Positions 22,994 to 34,888 of a stretch of DNA of 64,000 bases are shown here, piece after piece. This DNA is from Topomyia yanbarensis (Eukaryota > Arthropoda > Insecta > Diptera > Culicidae), in the NCBI RefSeq assembly GCF_030247195.1, contig NC_080671.1, forward strand, positions 190,505,725-190,569,724, in the 5' to 3' direction. The position numbers and the translations under genes are program-made. Under the pieces are notes generated by a model. That model had not been told where the DNA came from, searched no databases, and saw only the letters and a program-made list of their open reading frames with translations. The first letter of the stretch is position 1. Each line of letters begins with the position of its first letter.

Positions 22994-23377
22994 GTTTACT
23001 AGCTAATACCCTAGCTAATATGTTTTCGAGTTAAAGTAAAACTCAGCTTTAGACGTTTAGTTTAAATATTAACATTTGACCGGCACAAAAATTGACTTTA
23101 TCGGAACTCCACTCAATCGAATGGTGATTAGTTATAGAAGCCTAATGCCAAATCGAAAATATAAAAGTCAATATTTGTATGTATATGATTTATAGACTCC
23201 AAATGGCTTAACCGATTGCCGTAAAAATTGTACATAGTAGGCATTTGTTATGGAGCGTGTTTGTGTGATATTGATTGGGGATTATCTGCCCGCTAAATGG
23301 TGCTTCGGAACAAATTGTGTTTTCCTCTTATTTCATTGATAGTCGCAGCAACGCGCGATGTGTATTAGCTAGTAAAC
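22994..23377. mobile_element. 384-bp inverted-repeat element
   Basis: Bounded by a perfect 16-bp inverted repeat, GTTTACTAGCTAATAC at 22994-23009 and its inverse at 23362-23377. The interior contains 'ggcttaaccgattgcc' and 'gcagcaacgcgcg' near the right end, phrases resembling non-autonomous Helitron/Helentron-like elements of insects, though a TIR-type MITE is equally possible. It is followed by a 50-bp A+T hairpin (about 23378-23430). Confidence 0.55.
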
Positions 23378-25013
23378 TATAACTAATATAATATGTGATA
23401 TATTATAACTGATGTTATAATATATTACATATTCTTTCGCAATTATCTTTGAGCGCTAACTGTAAACTGTAAAGCGGGCAAATGACCAGTTGGTTAAAGC
23501 CCCAATAAACAAATCAATCAATCAACTGTGAATTACTGATATATGTTAATTTCAAATATTATTACACAAATGACCGTCTATTTGCTAATACGCCTCTTTT
23601 TATGCGTCGTTATTCAACTTTTTAAAGCAAATTTTCGAAGCTTTTATTGATTTCCTAATATTTGCGTTTTCCACATGAATACTCAAAGTTTCACGATTTT
23701 GAGAATAGATAAGTTTTGGGCGCAAGTGGTCGGAAAACTTGAAAGTAAGATGTTTAACTTATTTGGTTACATTTTGATTAAGAGATTCCCTATTTTCTGA
23801 GACACTCGTCTGACACGCAATTTCGAATATGGGGCTTATGATTTCAATGTTTAAGCCTTCATTCAAAAAGTTTTGGAATCGTGAAGTTATTAACAAGCTA
23901 TTCTAAAGATTATAATTTTCATATAAAACTTATTTTAAAGAAGATGCAGGAAGTATCAAGCACTCCAGATGAAATAAAGGAACGCGGTTTCAAATAAAAA
24001 AGTTTTTTTTAACTATTTGTTATCGTTTAGTCAAATGATTATATAAATAATTTTCTTTTAATTAATTGTGCGTATTGCGAAAACGAATTTTCATAACTTA
24101 GAAAACTGTTTGACATATACTGATTTCCACAATACCGTTGTGAATTTTAGGGATCTTCGAGGATCTTCAGTCCGATTTCTCCAATTTATGGGTTTTTTCT
24201 TAAACAACTGAAACTTGTCCGGTTTGTGGGTATCTGATTTTGTGCGTTTTCCGAATTACCAAAGTATTGCAATTTTTTAATTTAAACCCTCGAATAAAAA
24301 TATTTGGGTTTGTGATTGTTGTATCTTTTCATTCCACCTAAATAATTTTGACATTTTACGATTGAACTGACAATTGCTTTGAACGCGCATATGTACTAAT
24401 GTTTTCGTTGTATTGGTGGTTCGTTCGTCTTAAAAAACATCGGGCTAACAAATTTTCGTAATAATCAAGATACTTGATTCATTTTGTAGAAAGTTAGAAA
24501 AAGGAATAAGGCGACTTGTTCAAATTGTTGAAAGATTAATATTTGTGAGTATGCTGCATAAAGCTATCAATATTTCAAAATGGTCTAGAAATCTCTGGAA
24601 ACATACATATCCCAGCTGGTATTATGGTTGGCTGTTACAATTTAAATATGTGTTTTAGATAATGCTTGGAATAGCTGAAAACTTTAATGTAAAATTATTG
24701 AATATTTATTATTGAATATTATTTTCGCCTTAAAACTAAATAAAATTTAGAAAAGAAAATGTATTTTAGAAAACATGAAATATGCTAAAATTAATCACAC
24801 AATTTCTCGAATTTTCTGAATATCTGTTATAATATTCGCAGTTGATAGATTGAACTATTGTAAAAAATTGTAATTCTGGGAATTTATTAGGTGTAAGATA
24901 ATTGTACTGGTTTGTTTAATCTTCCCCATATTAAAAATGCCAATAACAAAACCCAGAAAGCGACTTTACTTGAAATCTCAAAAGGCAAGCCTCAAAACTT
25001 TGGTAGGGTGGGT
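23378..25013. other. Unassigned
   Basis: Starts with a short ATATAATATATTAC-type hairpin. A small 'ggatcttc' direct duplication is at about 24152-24169. Nothing else supportable. Confidence 0.4.
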
Positions 25014-25240
25014 GCTCCTTTAGTTGAGGTGTACCTATAGTTGCAGTAGTGGGTTATACGCCTAACGGTACCAACCACCAACAAATATTTTTTTATCGTT
25101 TCACCGTACTAAAATTAAGCGACATAAAACTGTTATTCTTGAAATTTGCTCAAAAAACTATTGAAAAAAAAATATTTTTTTTTTGAATTTTGCACTTATA
25201 GTTGATCTAGTGTACCTATAGTTGCAAGTCCCATAAGAAA
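25014..25240 (+). repeat. Direct repeat pair 'gtgtacctatagttgca'
   Basis: The 17-bp phrase occurs at about 25030 and again at about 25210, each preceded by 'agttga'. This type of phrase is common in Aedes-type intergenic repeats. Function unknown. Confidence 0.5.
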
Positions 25241-25278
25241 TCAATGAGATTTGCTACAATAGGAACCGAAATTAGCTA

Positions 25279-26092
25279 TTGCACCACTATTGGTATATCG
25301 TCGCTGTTGTGCTATCTTATGACAAGCGCCATTTAGCACATTTCGAGAAAAACGATTTTTAAAGTTTGAGATTGAATATCTTGAGACTTGTAAATGCTAT
25401 AAACAATCCAAAGAAGACAATTGATGCTTCTATCTATTCTGCATTAATCTCTCAAATATTACGAAGATCGGTTGACTATGTTGCGAGTTTTTACTATGAA
25501 TGTAAACAAAAGTCGCACTCACACGTGTCATAGGCGTGTATTGATGACAAAAATTGTATGACGTGTCATAATCGTGCATAGAAAATTTTCCATAGAATAA
25601 AATCATCAATTTTTAACTTTTATTCATATCTTTGCGTTCATATGGTCTATAAACAATCGGTGAAATGCATTTTGAAGGAAATGAGTCAGGGAATCTGGAA
25701 AAAATTGTTATTTTTGGTTACAGTGTTGCCAAACATCCTTTATTTCCAATTTAAAACTAAAACTGTGTTTTTCTCCCAACTCTTGTAATTTTCTTTTGAA
25801 AATGTTTATGCCATTGTGTTCCTCAGACATTTTCACACATAAAAACATCTAAAACTTCAATATAACTTGAGCAAATCCGTAGATACAGTGATTTGAAGCA
25901 AAAAACTCACAATTTCTCATTATGTTTCTCGCAATATCTAAGTAACCAAGTAGAATTTCAAAATTCTGAAATCGCCACTTTGTGGAGATTTTTCAAACAA
26001 GTAATGTGGCATATCTAACTCAGTTTACCCCAAAATGGCGTTTGTCATAAGATAGCACAACAGCGACGATATGTGTTCCCATAGTGGTTCAA
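25279..26092. mobile_element. Foldback-bounded element about 0.8 kb
   Basis: The left arm (about 25279-25336) includes 'atatcgtcgctgttgtgcta' and 'cttatgacaagcgccattt'. The right arm (about 26028-26092) is its inverse with 'aaatggcgtttgtcataag' and 'tagcacaacagcgacgatat'. Arms are about 60 bp. The interior at about 25785-25960 contains a single arm of the foldback family seen at 1.2-1.76 kb ('atgccattgtgttcctcag', 'cttcaatataacttgag'). No transposase was seen. Confidence 0.65.
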
Positions 26093-26640
26093 GCGGTTTT
26101 GAATTCATGAATTGGTTACTAAACACTTTTTATATTTTTCCTATGAAGTAGGGATTGAAAGCTTTCATTATTATATTATCATTGCCCATAGGTCTATTCA
26201 TCGATTTTTTAGCAAAAGTTTTCCTTAAGTATGCGACTATTGGTACGCTCACCCTATTTGTTTCTTTGAATCTATTCGGAATCATAAGTAACATTTGTCG
26301 TTTTCTCCGTAAAATAATGTTACCATATCGCATCGACATTATTTAGAAAAATCGTGTAAAACAAGTTAACGTACAAGAGAAAAACCGAAGCGAACTGTTC
26401 AGTATCTAAAAATAGCCCTACTTTCCTAATCTGAAAAGATATTACAAAGCTATTCAGTCTATCGCAATATAGGCAGCTGTAGTAGTGAGCAAAACTGTAT
26501 GAAAACAAAGCTCTTATACAAGGAAAACAAACAGTCCTTAGGCTTTGGCAAAGTTCAATTTGTGCATTCTGGAAACATCTTCTGCATCTATAATCGTTTT
26601 GCCCTTGACGGATGCGTGGAATATAATGCTAACATTAAAC
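26093..26640. other. Unassigned
   Basis: Short hydrophobic frames on both strands without family resemblance. Not called as genes. Confidence 0.35.
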
Positions 26641-26955
26641 ATCGGCCGAAAGCAACGTCGTTGGTTCATGCAGGAAACATCCCTGTAAAACTCAGAATAC
26701 CCAGGTTCAAATCGCTATATCCACAAATAACAATCAGCCAGCATGTATGGCAATCATTTGACAAAACTATAAAAAGCTTTCGCTACATAAAGCTTTTTGC
26801 CATTGCTGAGAAACACGAATGAGAGTTTGTCCGTTACATACACACAGACATTGTCCCAAATCGTCGAGCTGAGTCGATCGGTATATAAGATTCGGCCTTC
26901 CGGGCCTCGGAAAAAATCTTGAAAGTTTGAGCGAATTCTATACACTTCTTCTATA
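26641..26955 (-). repeat. Composite culicine repeat, reverse copy
   Basis: On the minus strand this reads through 'tttttccgaggcccggaag', 'gaatcttatatac' and 'gatcgactcag', the same order as at 285-345 on the plus strand, then diverges into a region where the first copy has its microsatellite. Here only 'tgtctgtgtgtatg' remains of that tract. Confidence 0.6.
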
Positions 26956-29900
26956 AGAAATGTAAAACATCTTCTACATATGAATAGCAAACGAAACCCT
27001 ACATAATATGTTAGAACAGAATTCATTGCCGAAATCTGTATTAGAACCATATGATTATAGACTTGCACGAATGCCGAAAAAATACTTTATCTCTCAATAG
27101 CACGTAAAAAATCTGCATTCGCCAGAGGTGGTCGGACAAGCTCAAGCTCAAGTAGCATGTAAAAAATCTGCATTAGGAATAACAGCATGAAGTGTAGTCT
27201 ACTTCACTCTGATTGTGTATCTGACATTACACACCCAATTTTTATTCAGAAAAAAAGAATAAGAACACAGCTTTTTCGTGATCCTCGTAGCGCCGACAAT
27301 GTTGGCAGTTTTTACGATTTCATGTTTATCCTAAGTTCGGGGCCTCCGTGGGCCGCTGGACCTAGTTTAATGTGCACATGCGTAAAAACAGTACAGTCTC
27401 AGATGACATTAATGTTATGTATTTATGTAATGTCATTGTAATGCTGTATACCTTATATGTAATTTTGTTAATTTGTTATGTGAGATTACTGTAATTGTTG
27501 AGATAACGTTCGAAAAGATTATGGGTTTTTACGCGCATTCGAGGTCTTCTTCTGGAGTGAACCTTGAAGTGGGCTTATAATAACATCAAATTTCATGTAG
27601 ACCAACAGAAAAATGAGAAATAAAGAAATTTTGGCATTTTCTCGTGAATATTTTATCTGACTGTTTTGCTAAAAAACACATGGCGTTGATAGACCAACAT
27701 ATATGTTGTAGGTGTCAGTTAGGTAGGGCGACGAAAACTGAATAAATCTCAAACGAAACTGGAAATTGGCGCAATAATAACAAGCTGCAACGTTAACGTT
27801 ACGAGGAATTAAGAAATTCAAATTACTTCAGTATTAAAAAGTTGTACAATGTAAGGGAATAACTCAACTAAAGCGAAAAAACTTTATTTTCGTCATAATA
27901 TTTATGGTAACTAATTTTCGAAGAATTGATTAAATTTCGATTATTTAATCTACTTTAATTAAATCTTTATTTTTTTTAGGAAATAGGGACATTGTAGTAG
28001 AATTAAAATTTTAGTTGCATCTAAACTCAAAAGAAAAATGTTCTCCGAGACAGATTTCTATACAAGTTTGTTACATTTTCTCACATCTATAGTTGTTAGT
28101 GTTGTTTTAGTGTCCTACCTTAGTAATCACTTACGTAATATACATAAATATATAAAAAGCCTAATATACGTCTTGAGGGCAGATTTAAATTGTGTTGCCC
28201 TCGGGATTTGCATTCAAACGACTATCTGTTTCTTTACACATATTATACATTAAAATTCTGGTGTTCCTCCTTAGCTGTAGTAGAATCGAAATTACTAGCA
28301 CGACACAACTAAGATTTCCTGTGAAGGATATATCCAAGACAATATTTTACATGACGTGCATTGTATCGGGACAGAATTTAGAAAAAAATCGTCTCCCCCT
28401 CCTATTCCAAATCTAGCTCATTGAATACAAACCATTCAGCGTAAACCCATCGGGCAGGTATTGAGTTTACCATCAATGTATGACGAGCAGTTTGCCTGTC
28501 CTGGAAAATGCACCGACGAGGTAGCAAATTTCTGGTGTGCATTTCCCCAGTGTCTCATTTTTCGATGCAGTCAATTCAAAGCTCGTTATTCGAAACCGTC
28601 CCCTCGTTATTTCTGCAGATATTTGCCATTTTCAAGCACATTGCTTGAAGTCTCTCAGGAGCTGCTTACGAGCTTTGTACGTAAAATAGGTTTTAAGACG
28701 ATCAGAACTGCTACTACTAGTAATACAGAGTTTTGCTGCGGCATGGGATAACATTTACCTTCAGGAGTGTATATGCGGACACTCTCAGAGTCGTGCTGGC
28801 TGGCTGTAAGGCAGCAACTGAAATGAACTATTCACTCTAGCTTCCAGGTAGATAGAAAGGATCTCTACATAACGGTAGCACCGTTGCTCACAGCCTTGTT
28901 GTAATATAAATAACTTCTCTGAGGACTGAACGGGTGATAAGATTCCTTGTTGTCCTCTAAGTATAATTCTGATGAAAGTGGCTTCATGCAGCACTTTTGT
29001 TTCTGTAGACTATGGTGGGCATAAGGAGTTCTGTATTGAAGCAACGTGTTCACTGACTTGTTCTTGCATCTTGCTTTGAGCGTGAGACGGCACATTGCAC
29101 GTGGGATATTGTTTTAAAGTTAATATATAGAGAACTCTTCCTTCAACCGGAACTGACCTAGAATAAGACATGATTTATTCGGCTTGTTTGATTATTATTG
29201 AAGGGATACATAGAAAAATATATGGCTATCGATTGAATTATCCATTGTCCATACTCTTGATAGCTTTACTCGCAGTTTGGTTACGGAAACTACAACGATG
29301 CTCATACATTGTGAAATGTGAAGTGCAATGAACCAGAAACCAAAATTACGATTTATAGTTATGTTTAATTTGCATAAAAGATAAATCATATCTGCAATAC
29401 CAACACACAAACACTACATTACAAGTCAGTTTCCTTATATAACTTACTGTACATTAGAGTGGCAGTTATTTTTGCGATGTTAAAGTTTTCTCTATCGCCA
29501 GTCTCGAAATTCAAAAATAAAAACCAATGATTTGAAAATCAATCAATTCAATCTAAAAAGTCTTAAAAGTTCGAAGAAATTATGAATTTTTACTAATGCA
29601 GCCAATATTTTTGAATTCAATGCGATGACATATTTCCAAAGAATTTCAAAAAGCATTCTTCCATAAATTATAGCCTGCATTAATTCCAATCAATTGGTGT
29701 CTAAATATGTCATCGTTTTGAGTTCAAAGTTATTGACGCGGGGTCGCGGCAACGCAAGTTGATTTCAAACCATTATGTTGTTCGAAATCCGTACGCGACG
29801 AGTTTCGGCGTAGAATAATTTCGTTACAAATGGCGGGGTATTTTTGGCGGTATGTTTTAGATATTAAAAGTAGTATATGTGTTTTTTGCCAAAAAAGAGG

Positions 29901-30724
29901 TCCAGAACACATTTTTATTACACTTTATTGTATGCAATTGATTTTTTGTATTATACAAAATAGGACTTTTTGTATCTTCTTAAAACAATTTCATTGCTGG
30001 TTAATCCGTTTAAATCGCTTAGTTAGGTCACCCTTAGTAATTTTTAAAAATAAAACGGCTAAACACTTCAAATATCAATATGATGCTCGAAATTGTTTTT
30101 TTTTCGTTATACCCATCTGTATTTGATTTGATGATCCAAATACTTGCAAAAAATGGATCTTCTATCGACATTGTAATTTTACCTAATTTGGGAGGCCTGT
30201 TCGAGAAATATAAATTTTTAAGAGCTTCACATTCTTGGGAAAATTTGTGAGAGAAAATGGAGCTCTTATGCCAATGGTGGTCAAATAAAATTGTTTTACT
30301 TGTGAAGGAAAAAAATATTTAATAAAGTGGCAATTTTCATACCCCCCACATCCCTTTATAAGAACAAATGTGGATTTTTAATACTCTCTACTTCCCCCTA
30401 CTAATAATTCAAACGACATAAAATATGCGCAGTTGCCACGCATCGACATCTCAGAGCTACAACCATCAACTCCTCGGCATTATCCGGAGAAAATAGCTTC
30501 AATTACATAATTCAGTGTGGTCGCAGTGGCAAAGTTTCCCCTAACAAAAAAGTCACTCATTTCATCATCTTCTCAGGATAGCGAGATGCTAGATTATTCC
30601 AAAGCACAACATTGAATTATTCAACTAAAGTATTTTGTGAATCAGCATTTCATGAACAAGTTCCAACAAGTTAACTATTCCCGTAGTAAATGTTTTAAAT
30701 TTTGCACATGGAATGTATGTACTC
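26956..30724. other. Unassigned
   Basis: No convincing gene. Minor structure only: a direct repeat 'gtaaaaaatctgcatt' at about 27105 and 27160; an imperfect stem pairing 'cgatgacatattt' (about 29624) with 'aaatatgtcatcg' (about 29703); and 'tagagtggcag' at about 29455, which resembles the hAT-type ends found elsewhere here but has no matching partner that I could find. Confidence 0.4.
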
Positions 30725-30830
30725 TAGTTTACAGGGACAGGGGGGATAGTTACCGTCAAGCTACGTAATTACCAGGGGGCATTTTGAGGTTTTTGACGAA
30801 ATGCGGGGGTCATTTATGGATGGTCCCCAA
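30725..30830 (+). mobile_element. MITE end remnant (first)
   Basis: Contains 'caggggggatag', 'ctacgtaattacc', 'gggggcattttg' and finishes near 'catttatggatggtcccc'. This matches the terminal layout of mosquito MITEs ending in 'tacgtaa..tgaatggcccc'. Only one terminus is present. Confidence 0.4.
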
Positions 30831-31059
30831 TGATTCTAAGAAGCATATGTTCATCTTAATTACTAAATTTTGTTTGGTTGAATGGATTCAATTAAATTCT
30901 TCTACCAAAGTAAGTCTACTAGTTAGCAACATTAGCTAACTAATGTAGTAAGTCAAATCCGCACGCAAAAACTTTTCGGCTTTTACGAGCTTACAATTCC
31001 GAGATTTGTATAATTTACCACATGAAAAACCGCATGAAAAGTGATGTGAATATAAATTT

Positions 31060-31122
31060 ACTTACAAATTTTGTATACCCCCCTGCCCCCCAAAATGCTA
31101 CGTCATTTATGCATGGCCCCTA
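31060..31122 (+). mobile_element. MITE end remnant (second)
   Basis: A second copy of the same type of terminus, in the same orientation: 'cccccctgccccccaaaatg', 'ctacgtcatttatgcatgg', 'cccctaatg'. Both remnants end in a CC(A/T)AATG phrase. Confidence 0.4.
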
Positions 31123-31535
31123 ATGTCGTAGTCGCAGGAAGTGATAGCAAGCAGGATGGCTTGCGTTTTTGTTTTCATTCCACCAACGTTCTGACGGATA
31201 GGAAATATGATTTTGACCGCGACAGCATACTATGAGCCTAGAGGTTTTCAAGAAGCGGATGATCATGTTAAAGCAAGATTCTCGTCTGAGAAGAGAGTTC
31301 GAAAGACACCTAACGATCCTCGAACGCAGGGCCGGGACGACAAAGCTGGTCATTGGAGTGCTCGGATGCTTCCGTAGTCATTGGAGAGCGCCATCGGGTC
31401 GGAAGGGAGAAATTCCAATCGGATAGTATGCAGGTGATTTTAGTTGACTGCATCGAATTTGTTGTGTCTAGCAGCAGACTGCAGTGGAGCGAGCAAAAGT
31501 GATGCCATCGAACTTTCCAAGTTGGTATTGAAGTT

Positions 31536-31706
31536 TTTTATTTTTTTTATTTCGATTATAGAGGTTTTAACCTTTAGGTCATTCGCCTCTTCGGGTTAGA
31601 AAAATCTCTGATGAAAATTTCTAACCCTATGTGCGGGGTCACGGCTCGAACCCAGGTGCGCTGCGTACAAGGCAATCGATTTACCAACTACGCTACGCCT
31701 ACCCCA
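31536..31706 (-). mobile_element. tRNA-derived SINE with 12-bp duplication
   Basis: On the minus strand the 5' end carries an A-box match TAGCGTAGTTGG and a B-box match GGTTCGAGCC with tRNA-like spacing, that is, an internal RNA polymerase III promoter. The body ends in an A-rich tail (plus-strand T-rich tract at 31536-31555). A perfect 12-bp repeat GGTATTGAAGTT flanks it at 31524-31535 and 31707-31718, the target-site duplication expected of LINE-mobilised SINEs. The mosquito family Feilai is a plausible relative, but I did not verify that. Confidence 0.88.
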
Positions 31707-31718
31707 GGTATTGAAGTT

Positions 31719-32619
31719 GTTTGACAGGTAAATGTGTAACGGCGGTAGAATTAAATGAATTGTGTTTATAAGCAAACTGCAAATGAGATTTATTTTGCAG
31801 GTGTGCAGAATCTTGAATTGCTTTGGTAGAACATACCCCCCTTGGTTTTACCTGACACAGAATAAGGAAAAATGTGTTAATAAAGCAAGTTTTCCAGAAT
31901 AGCGTTGAGCTACAGACCACCGCAAGATGTTTTTCCCTCTGCAGCAATTCTGATAATTGATCATTGGATTGTTGAGTTATTCAGAGCTTTGAGAAAGTAG
32001 ATGTTTTCCGGTCAGGTGTTTTTGGAGAGAGCCTTATCCCTGCATGATCTGCAAACGCCGATTTTAAAGGTTAAGTAGCTCAGAGATCTCACATCCTTAT
32101 GAACTAGACGAACTATTCTTGGTTGAATATCTTCTCCCAGGCAATCTTTCTTTAGGGTCGGTGCTGGGGTCAAATGCGGATAAGCAGACCAATAACAGCT
32201 CCTCCGGCGGTGAAACTGTTTTCATTGTTTCAAACGTAGCCTGACCTACATAAATACTAGTGATTTTGGATTTTAGTAAATCATCTTCACGCTTACGTTT
32301 AGGTGTATTTGGAATTATATTCTATACAGCAATCCTTTTTCAAGGTGTATTTTCGTTTTTGAGTAAATTTTAACCGAGAGAACTTCTACGACGTCTTTTC
32401 AAATCGACATTGTCGTCCTTCAAATATTTCAGAGAATTGTCGTCGGGCATTGGATTCTCGTAGCAACTCGCTGACATTTTACGGACGTAGACGCTTGAAA
32501 ACAGGTTAGCGCAGCCATTCCACATTCAGAATAAGTTTCGTGGATGGGTTCCCAACACATCTCCAATATCATAATCCACCTTGACATATATCATTTGGAA
32601 CAAATTTCCACAGTAACCG
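31719..32619. other. Unassigned
   Basis: No supportable gene or RNA seen. Confidence 0.35.
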
Positions 32620-33028
32620 CGACAATCCGTTCATAAATTTATGAACAAGAAATCACGATTTCGTGAACTGAACGATTTACGGAAGTCGTGACCAAGTTCC
32701 TGAAATCATGACTCCGAAACTTCGAATTCGTGAAATAATTTTTGTTTTCACAAAACTAGATCACACCAAAAAGAACATGGCGTTACCCTCAAATGTTTGG
32801 TTTGAATCCTAAATGCTTATACTAAATTATTCATAAAGAAGCGAGTTCATGATTTTATGAGGATTCAAGTCCCGCGAACTCAATAACTCTTAACCAAGAT
32901 TTACATAATTTAATATTACGTTATCGTGATATTTGATTCAAGAGATAACCAACGTGACTCATATTCATGATTTCAGGAACTTAGTTAACTTTCCGTAATT
33001 TCTCTGTATGTTATCATCATATTGTGTT
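32620..33028 (+). repeat. Highly diverged start of the 'CGTGAAC' array
   Basis: Repeated phrases such as 'atttcgtgaactgaacg', 'aattcgtgaaataat', 'gcgagttcatgatt' and 'actcatattcatgattt' resemble degenerate units of the ~80-bp array at 34.3-34.88 kb. The half-LINE inserted between the two parts; positions 33016-33028 are its left target-site duplication. Confidence 0.5.
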
Positions 33029-34297
33029 AGTCTGTTTCCATCCAGCAACGACACTGGTCACGTTCAAAGCAGCTCCCCGTCGCGTTCGGTTCGTGCACGC
33101 TAAGCTATTGAAACCCTATACACATAAAGGACCGTTATTGTTAAAGTTAGTATTGTACGCATTTTGTCGATCGAGATGTCTCAGCCTGAGTACGATGAGT
33201 TCACATTGAAGTGTTGTTTCACAGCGGTCATTGACTTCAAGGCATGTGGTTTTCGCCCGCCCGTGCGGGAAGTGGAACGTTTGTTACAAGAAAAAATGTG
33301 CATTGGCAGATATGATGTTAGACTCGTTCAATTCCATCATGTTCGTAATGTGGTACTGGTGCAGTTCAGTGCGCGTGTCTCACTAGATCAATTTGTCTAT
33401 AGCAACAACATGTGTCACTTCATAGAACATGATAACGTTAAGGTCAAGGTCCCCGTCTATATGGAGGACAATGCAGTCGACGTTAAACTGCATGATTTGT
33501 CTCCCGGCACACCTGATAGTGCAATTCGCAGATTCATGTCGCAATATGGCGAAGTGGTTTCTATTACGACTGACGTTTGGAGGAATTTCTTCCCAGGCAT
33601 TCCCAACGGTGTTCGGGTGGTAAGAATACGACTAAAACGCCCCATACCTTCCTTTGTGACCCTGGAACACGGCACCCTCTATGCGCAGTCCACCCTGTGC
33701 ACCTATGACCATCAAACTGCCACGTGTCAGTTTTGTGAACAATCTGCACATTATGGAAAACCGTGCGTGGAAACCCATAAGAAGAAAACATCACCTACAA
33801 CCAACAAAACCATCCAGACTTCAACGCCCACAACTAAAACACAATCAATTGTCCAACCAGTAGTGACGGTTAAACAACAAACAAATATTCCATCCACAAC
33901 GACTACATCTAGTACTCCAGTACCAACAAACATCACCGCCGATCAAAAAGCAGTCAACAAGGATGAAATCTCCACGACCGCAGCCAGAAATACGAAGAAG
34001 CATAACAAAACTATCAACCGAAACCTTCAAGACAGCAGCAACGATGATACTATGGACGAAAGCGACGATCAAGGTAGCACAATGAATGGCCCTCAGGTGT
34101 TGTCAGGCGACGCCGGACATACTCCACCACCTAGGAAACGAATCTCCGCTCCCAAAGGGAAATTGCGTGCGAAGAATTCAATGGAATCACATTAAAATGT
34201 TATTTTTTATTATTTATTTTATTGTAAATATATAAAAGACCCACGGCTCCTTTAAGCTCACGCAACGAGTCGTGTCAAATAAACGAATTAAAAAAAA
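33029..34297 (+). mobile_element. Full-length ORF1-only LINE ('half-LINE')
   Basis: Flanked by a perfect 13-bp duplication ATCATATTGTGTT (33016-33028 and 34298-34310). It begins with AGTCTG, has a ~147-bp 5' leader, one intact gag-like ORF, then a ~100-bp 3' UTR ending in 'aaataaacgaatta' plus an A-tail. There is no endonuclease or RT between the ORF and the tail. Closely related 3' tails occur at 39.57-39.72 kb and 53.44-53.59 kb. The duplication, A-tail and complete ends support target-primed reverse transcription of an ORF1-only RNA in trans. Confidence 0.85.
33176..34195 (+). CDS. LINE ORF1p (gag-like RNA-binding protein), intact
   Basis: 339 codons from the first ATG (MSQPEYDEF), uninterrupted. 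Residues about 100-165 (VKLHDLSPGTP..IRRFMSQYGEVVSI..GVRVVRIRL) have the beta-alpha-beta pattern and aromatic spacing of an RRM-like fold. Residues about 184-197 (CQFCEQSAHYGKPC) form a CX2CX4HX4C zinc knuckle. The last ~140 residues are rich in Thr, Gln, Asn and Lys and look disordered, with a basic C terminus. The architecture is that of ORF1 proteins of arthropod LINEs, which coat element RNA and chaperone its reverse transcription. The frame is intact, although the element encodes no enzyme of its own. A domesticated gene is less likely given the duplication and A-tail. Confidence 0.88.
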   Translation: MSQPEYDEFTLKCCFTAVIDFKACGFRPPVREVERLLQEKMCIGRYDVRLVQFHHVRNVVLVQFSARVSLDQFVYSNNMCHFIEHDNVKVKVPVYMEDNAVDVKLHDLSPGTPDSAIRRFMSQYGEVVSITTDVWRNFFPGIPNGVRVVRIRLKRPIPSFVTLEHGTLYAQSTLCTYDHQTATCQFCEQSAHYGKPCVETHKKKTSPTTNKTIQTSTPTTKTQSIVQPVVTVKQQTNIPSTTTTSSTPVPTNITADQKAVNKDEISTTAARNTKKHNKTINRNLQDSSNDDTMDESDDQGSTMNGPQVLSGDAGHTPPPRKRISAPKGKLRAKNSMESH

Positions 34298-34310
34298 ATC
34301 ATATTGTGTT

Positions 34311-34885
34311 CATGAATTTACGATCAGACTTTCACACGAAGTTCACAATATCGGAATGGATCCATGAATAATATTGCGAGTATAGTGAACTAGTTTACGT
34401 GCTAATATCTGGACCATTCGCGAAATTGCATAATACGTGATTTGGATTATGAAAGTGGAATCGATCGGCAATATTCTATGATTTTGAGAACGAATGATGT
34501 ATCATGAATCAGAAACTACTTGCATATAATGTGAACTAGTTCGTGAATCCATGAATAAAATTCCGAGTCTCGTGAAATAGTTCACGTGCTTCAATTGCTC
34601 AATGTGTGAACTAGTTCGTGAATCCATGAATAATATTCCGAGTTTCGATAAATAGTTCATGTGCGACCATAAACTATACTCATGAATAATATTCATGAAA
34701 TAGTTCACATGCGATCATGCACTAGATTGCTGAATATGTGAACTAGTTCGTGAATCGATGACCATTCTTCCAAGTTTCGTAAAATAATTCATGTGCGACC
34801 ATGCCATTAATCACACAATATGTGAACTAGTGTGTGAATCCTTTAATTCCGAGTTTCGTGAAATGTGAATGTGAATCCGTGCATA
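34311..34885 (+). repeat. Degenerate ~75-85-bp tandem array
   Basis: Units begin with GTGAACTAGTTCGTGAATCC and continue 'atgaataatattccgag', 'tttcgtgaaatagttcac', 'gtgcgaccatgc'. Starts are visible at about 34531, 34606, 34738 and 34822 (spacings 75, 132 and 84). Each unit carries the 10-bp palindrome GAACTAGTTC. The left part (34311-34530) is more diverged. The array is cut by a LINE fragment and resumes at about 37006. Confidence 0.8.
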
Positions 34886-34888
34886 ATA

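Noticed and set aside
26130..26346. Hydrophobic small ORF resembling a membrane protein
   Set aside because: A+T-rich DNA easily yields hydrophobic frames. Both strands are open here and no neighbouring exon was found.
29455..29720. TAGAGTGGCAG as the left end of another hAT-type element
   Set aside because: No inverted partner end or 8-bp duplication was found within several kilobases.
34502..34708. Frame across the ~80-bp array encoding a repeated NYF/MDSRTSSH peptide
   Set aside because: The peptide repeat only reflects the DNA array, which is degenerate and lacks an enclosing gene.
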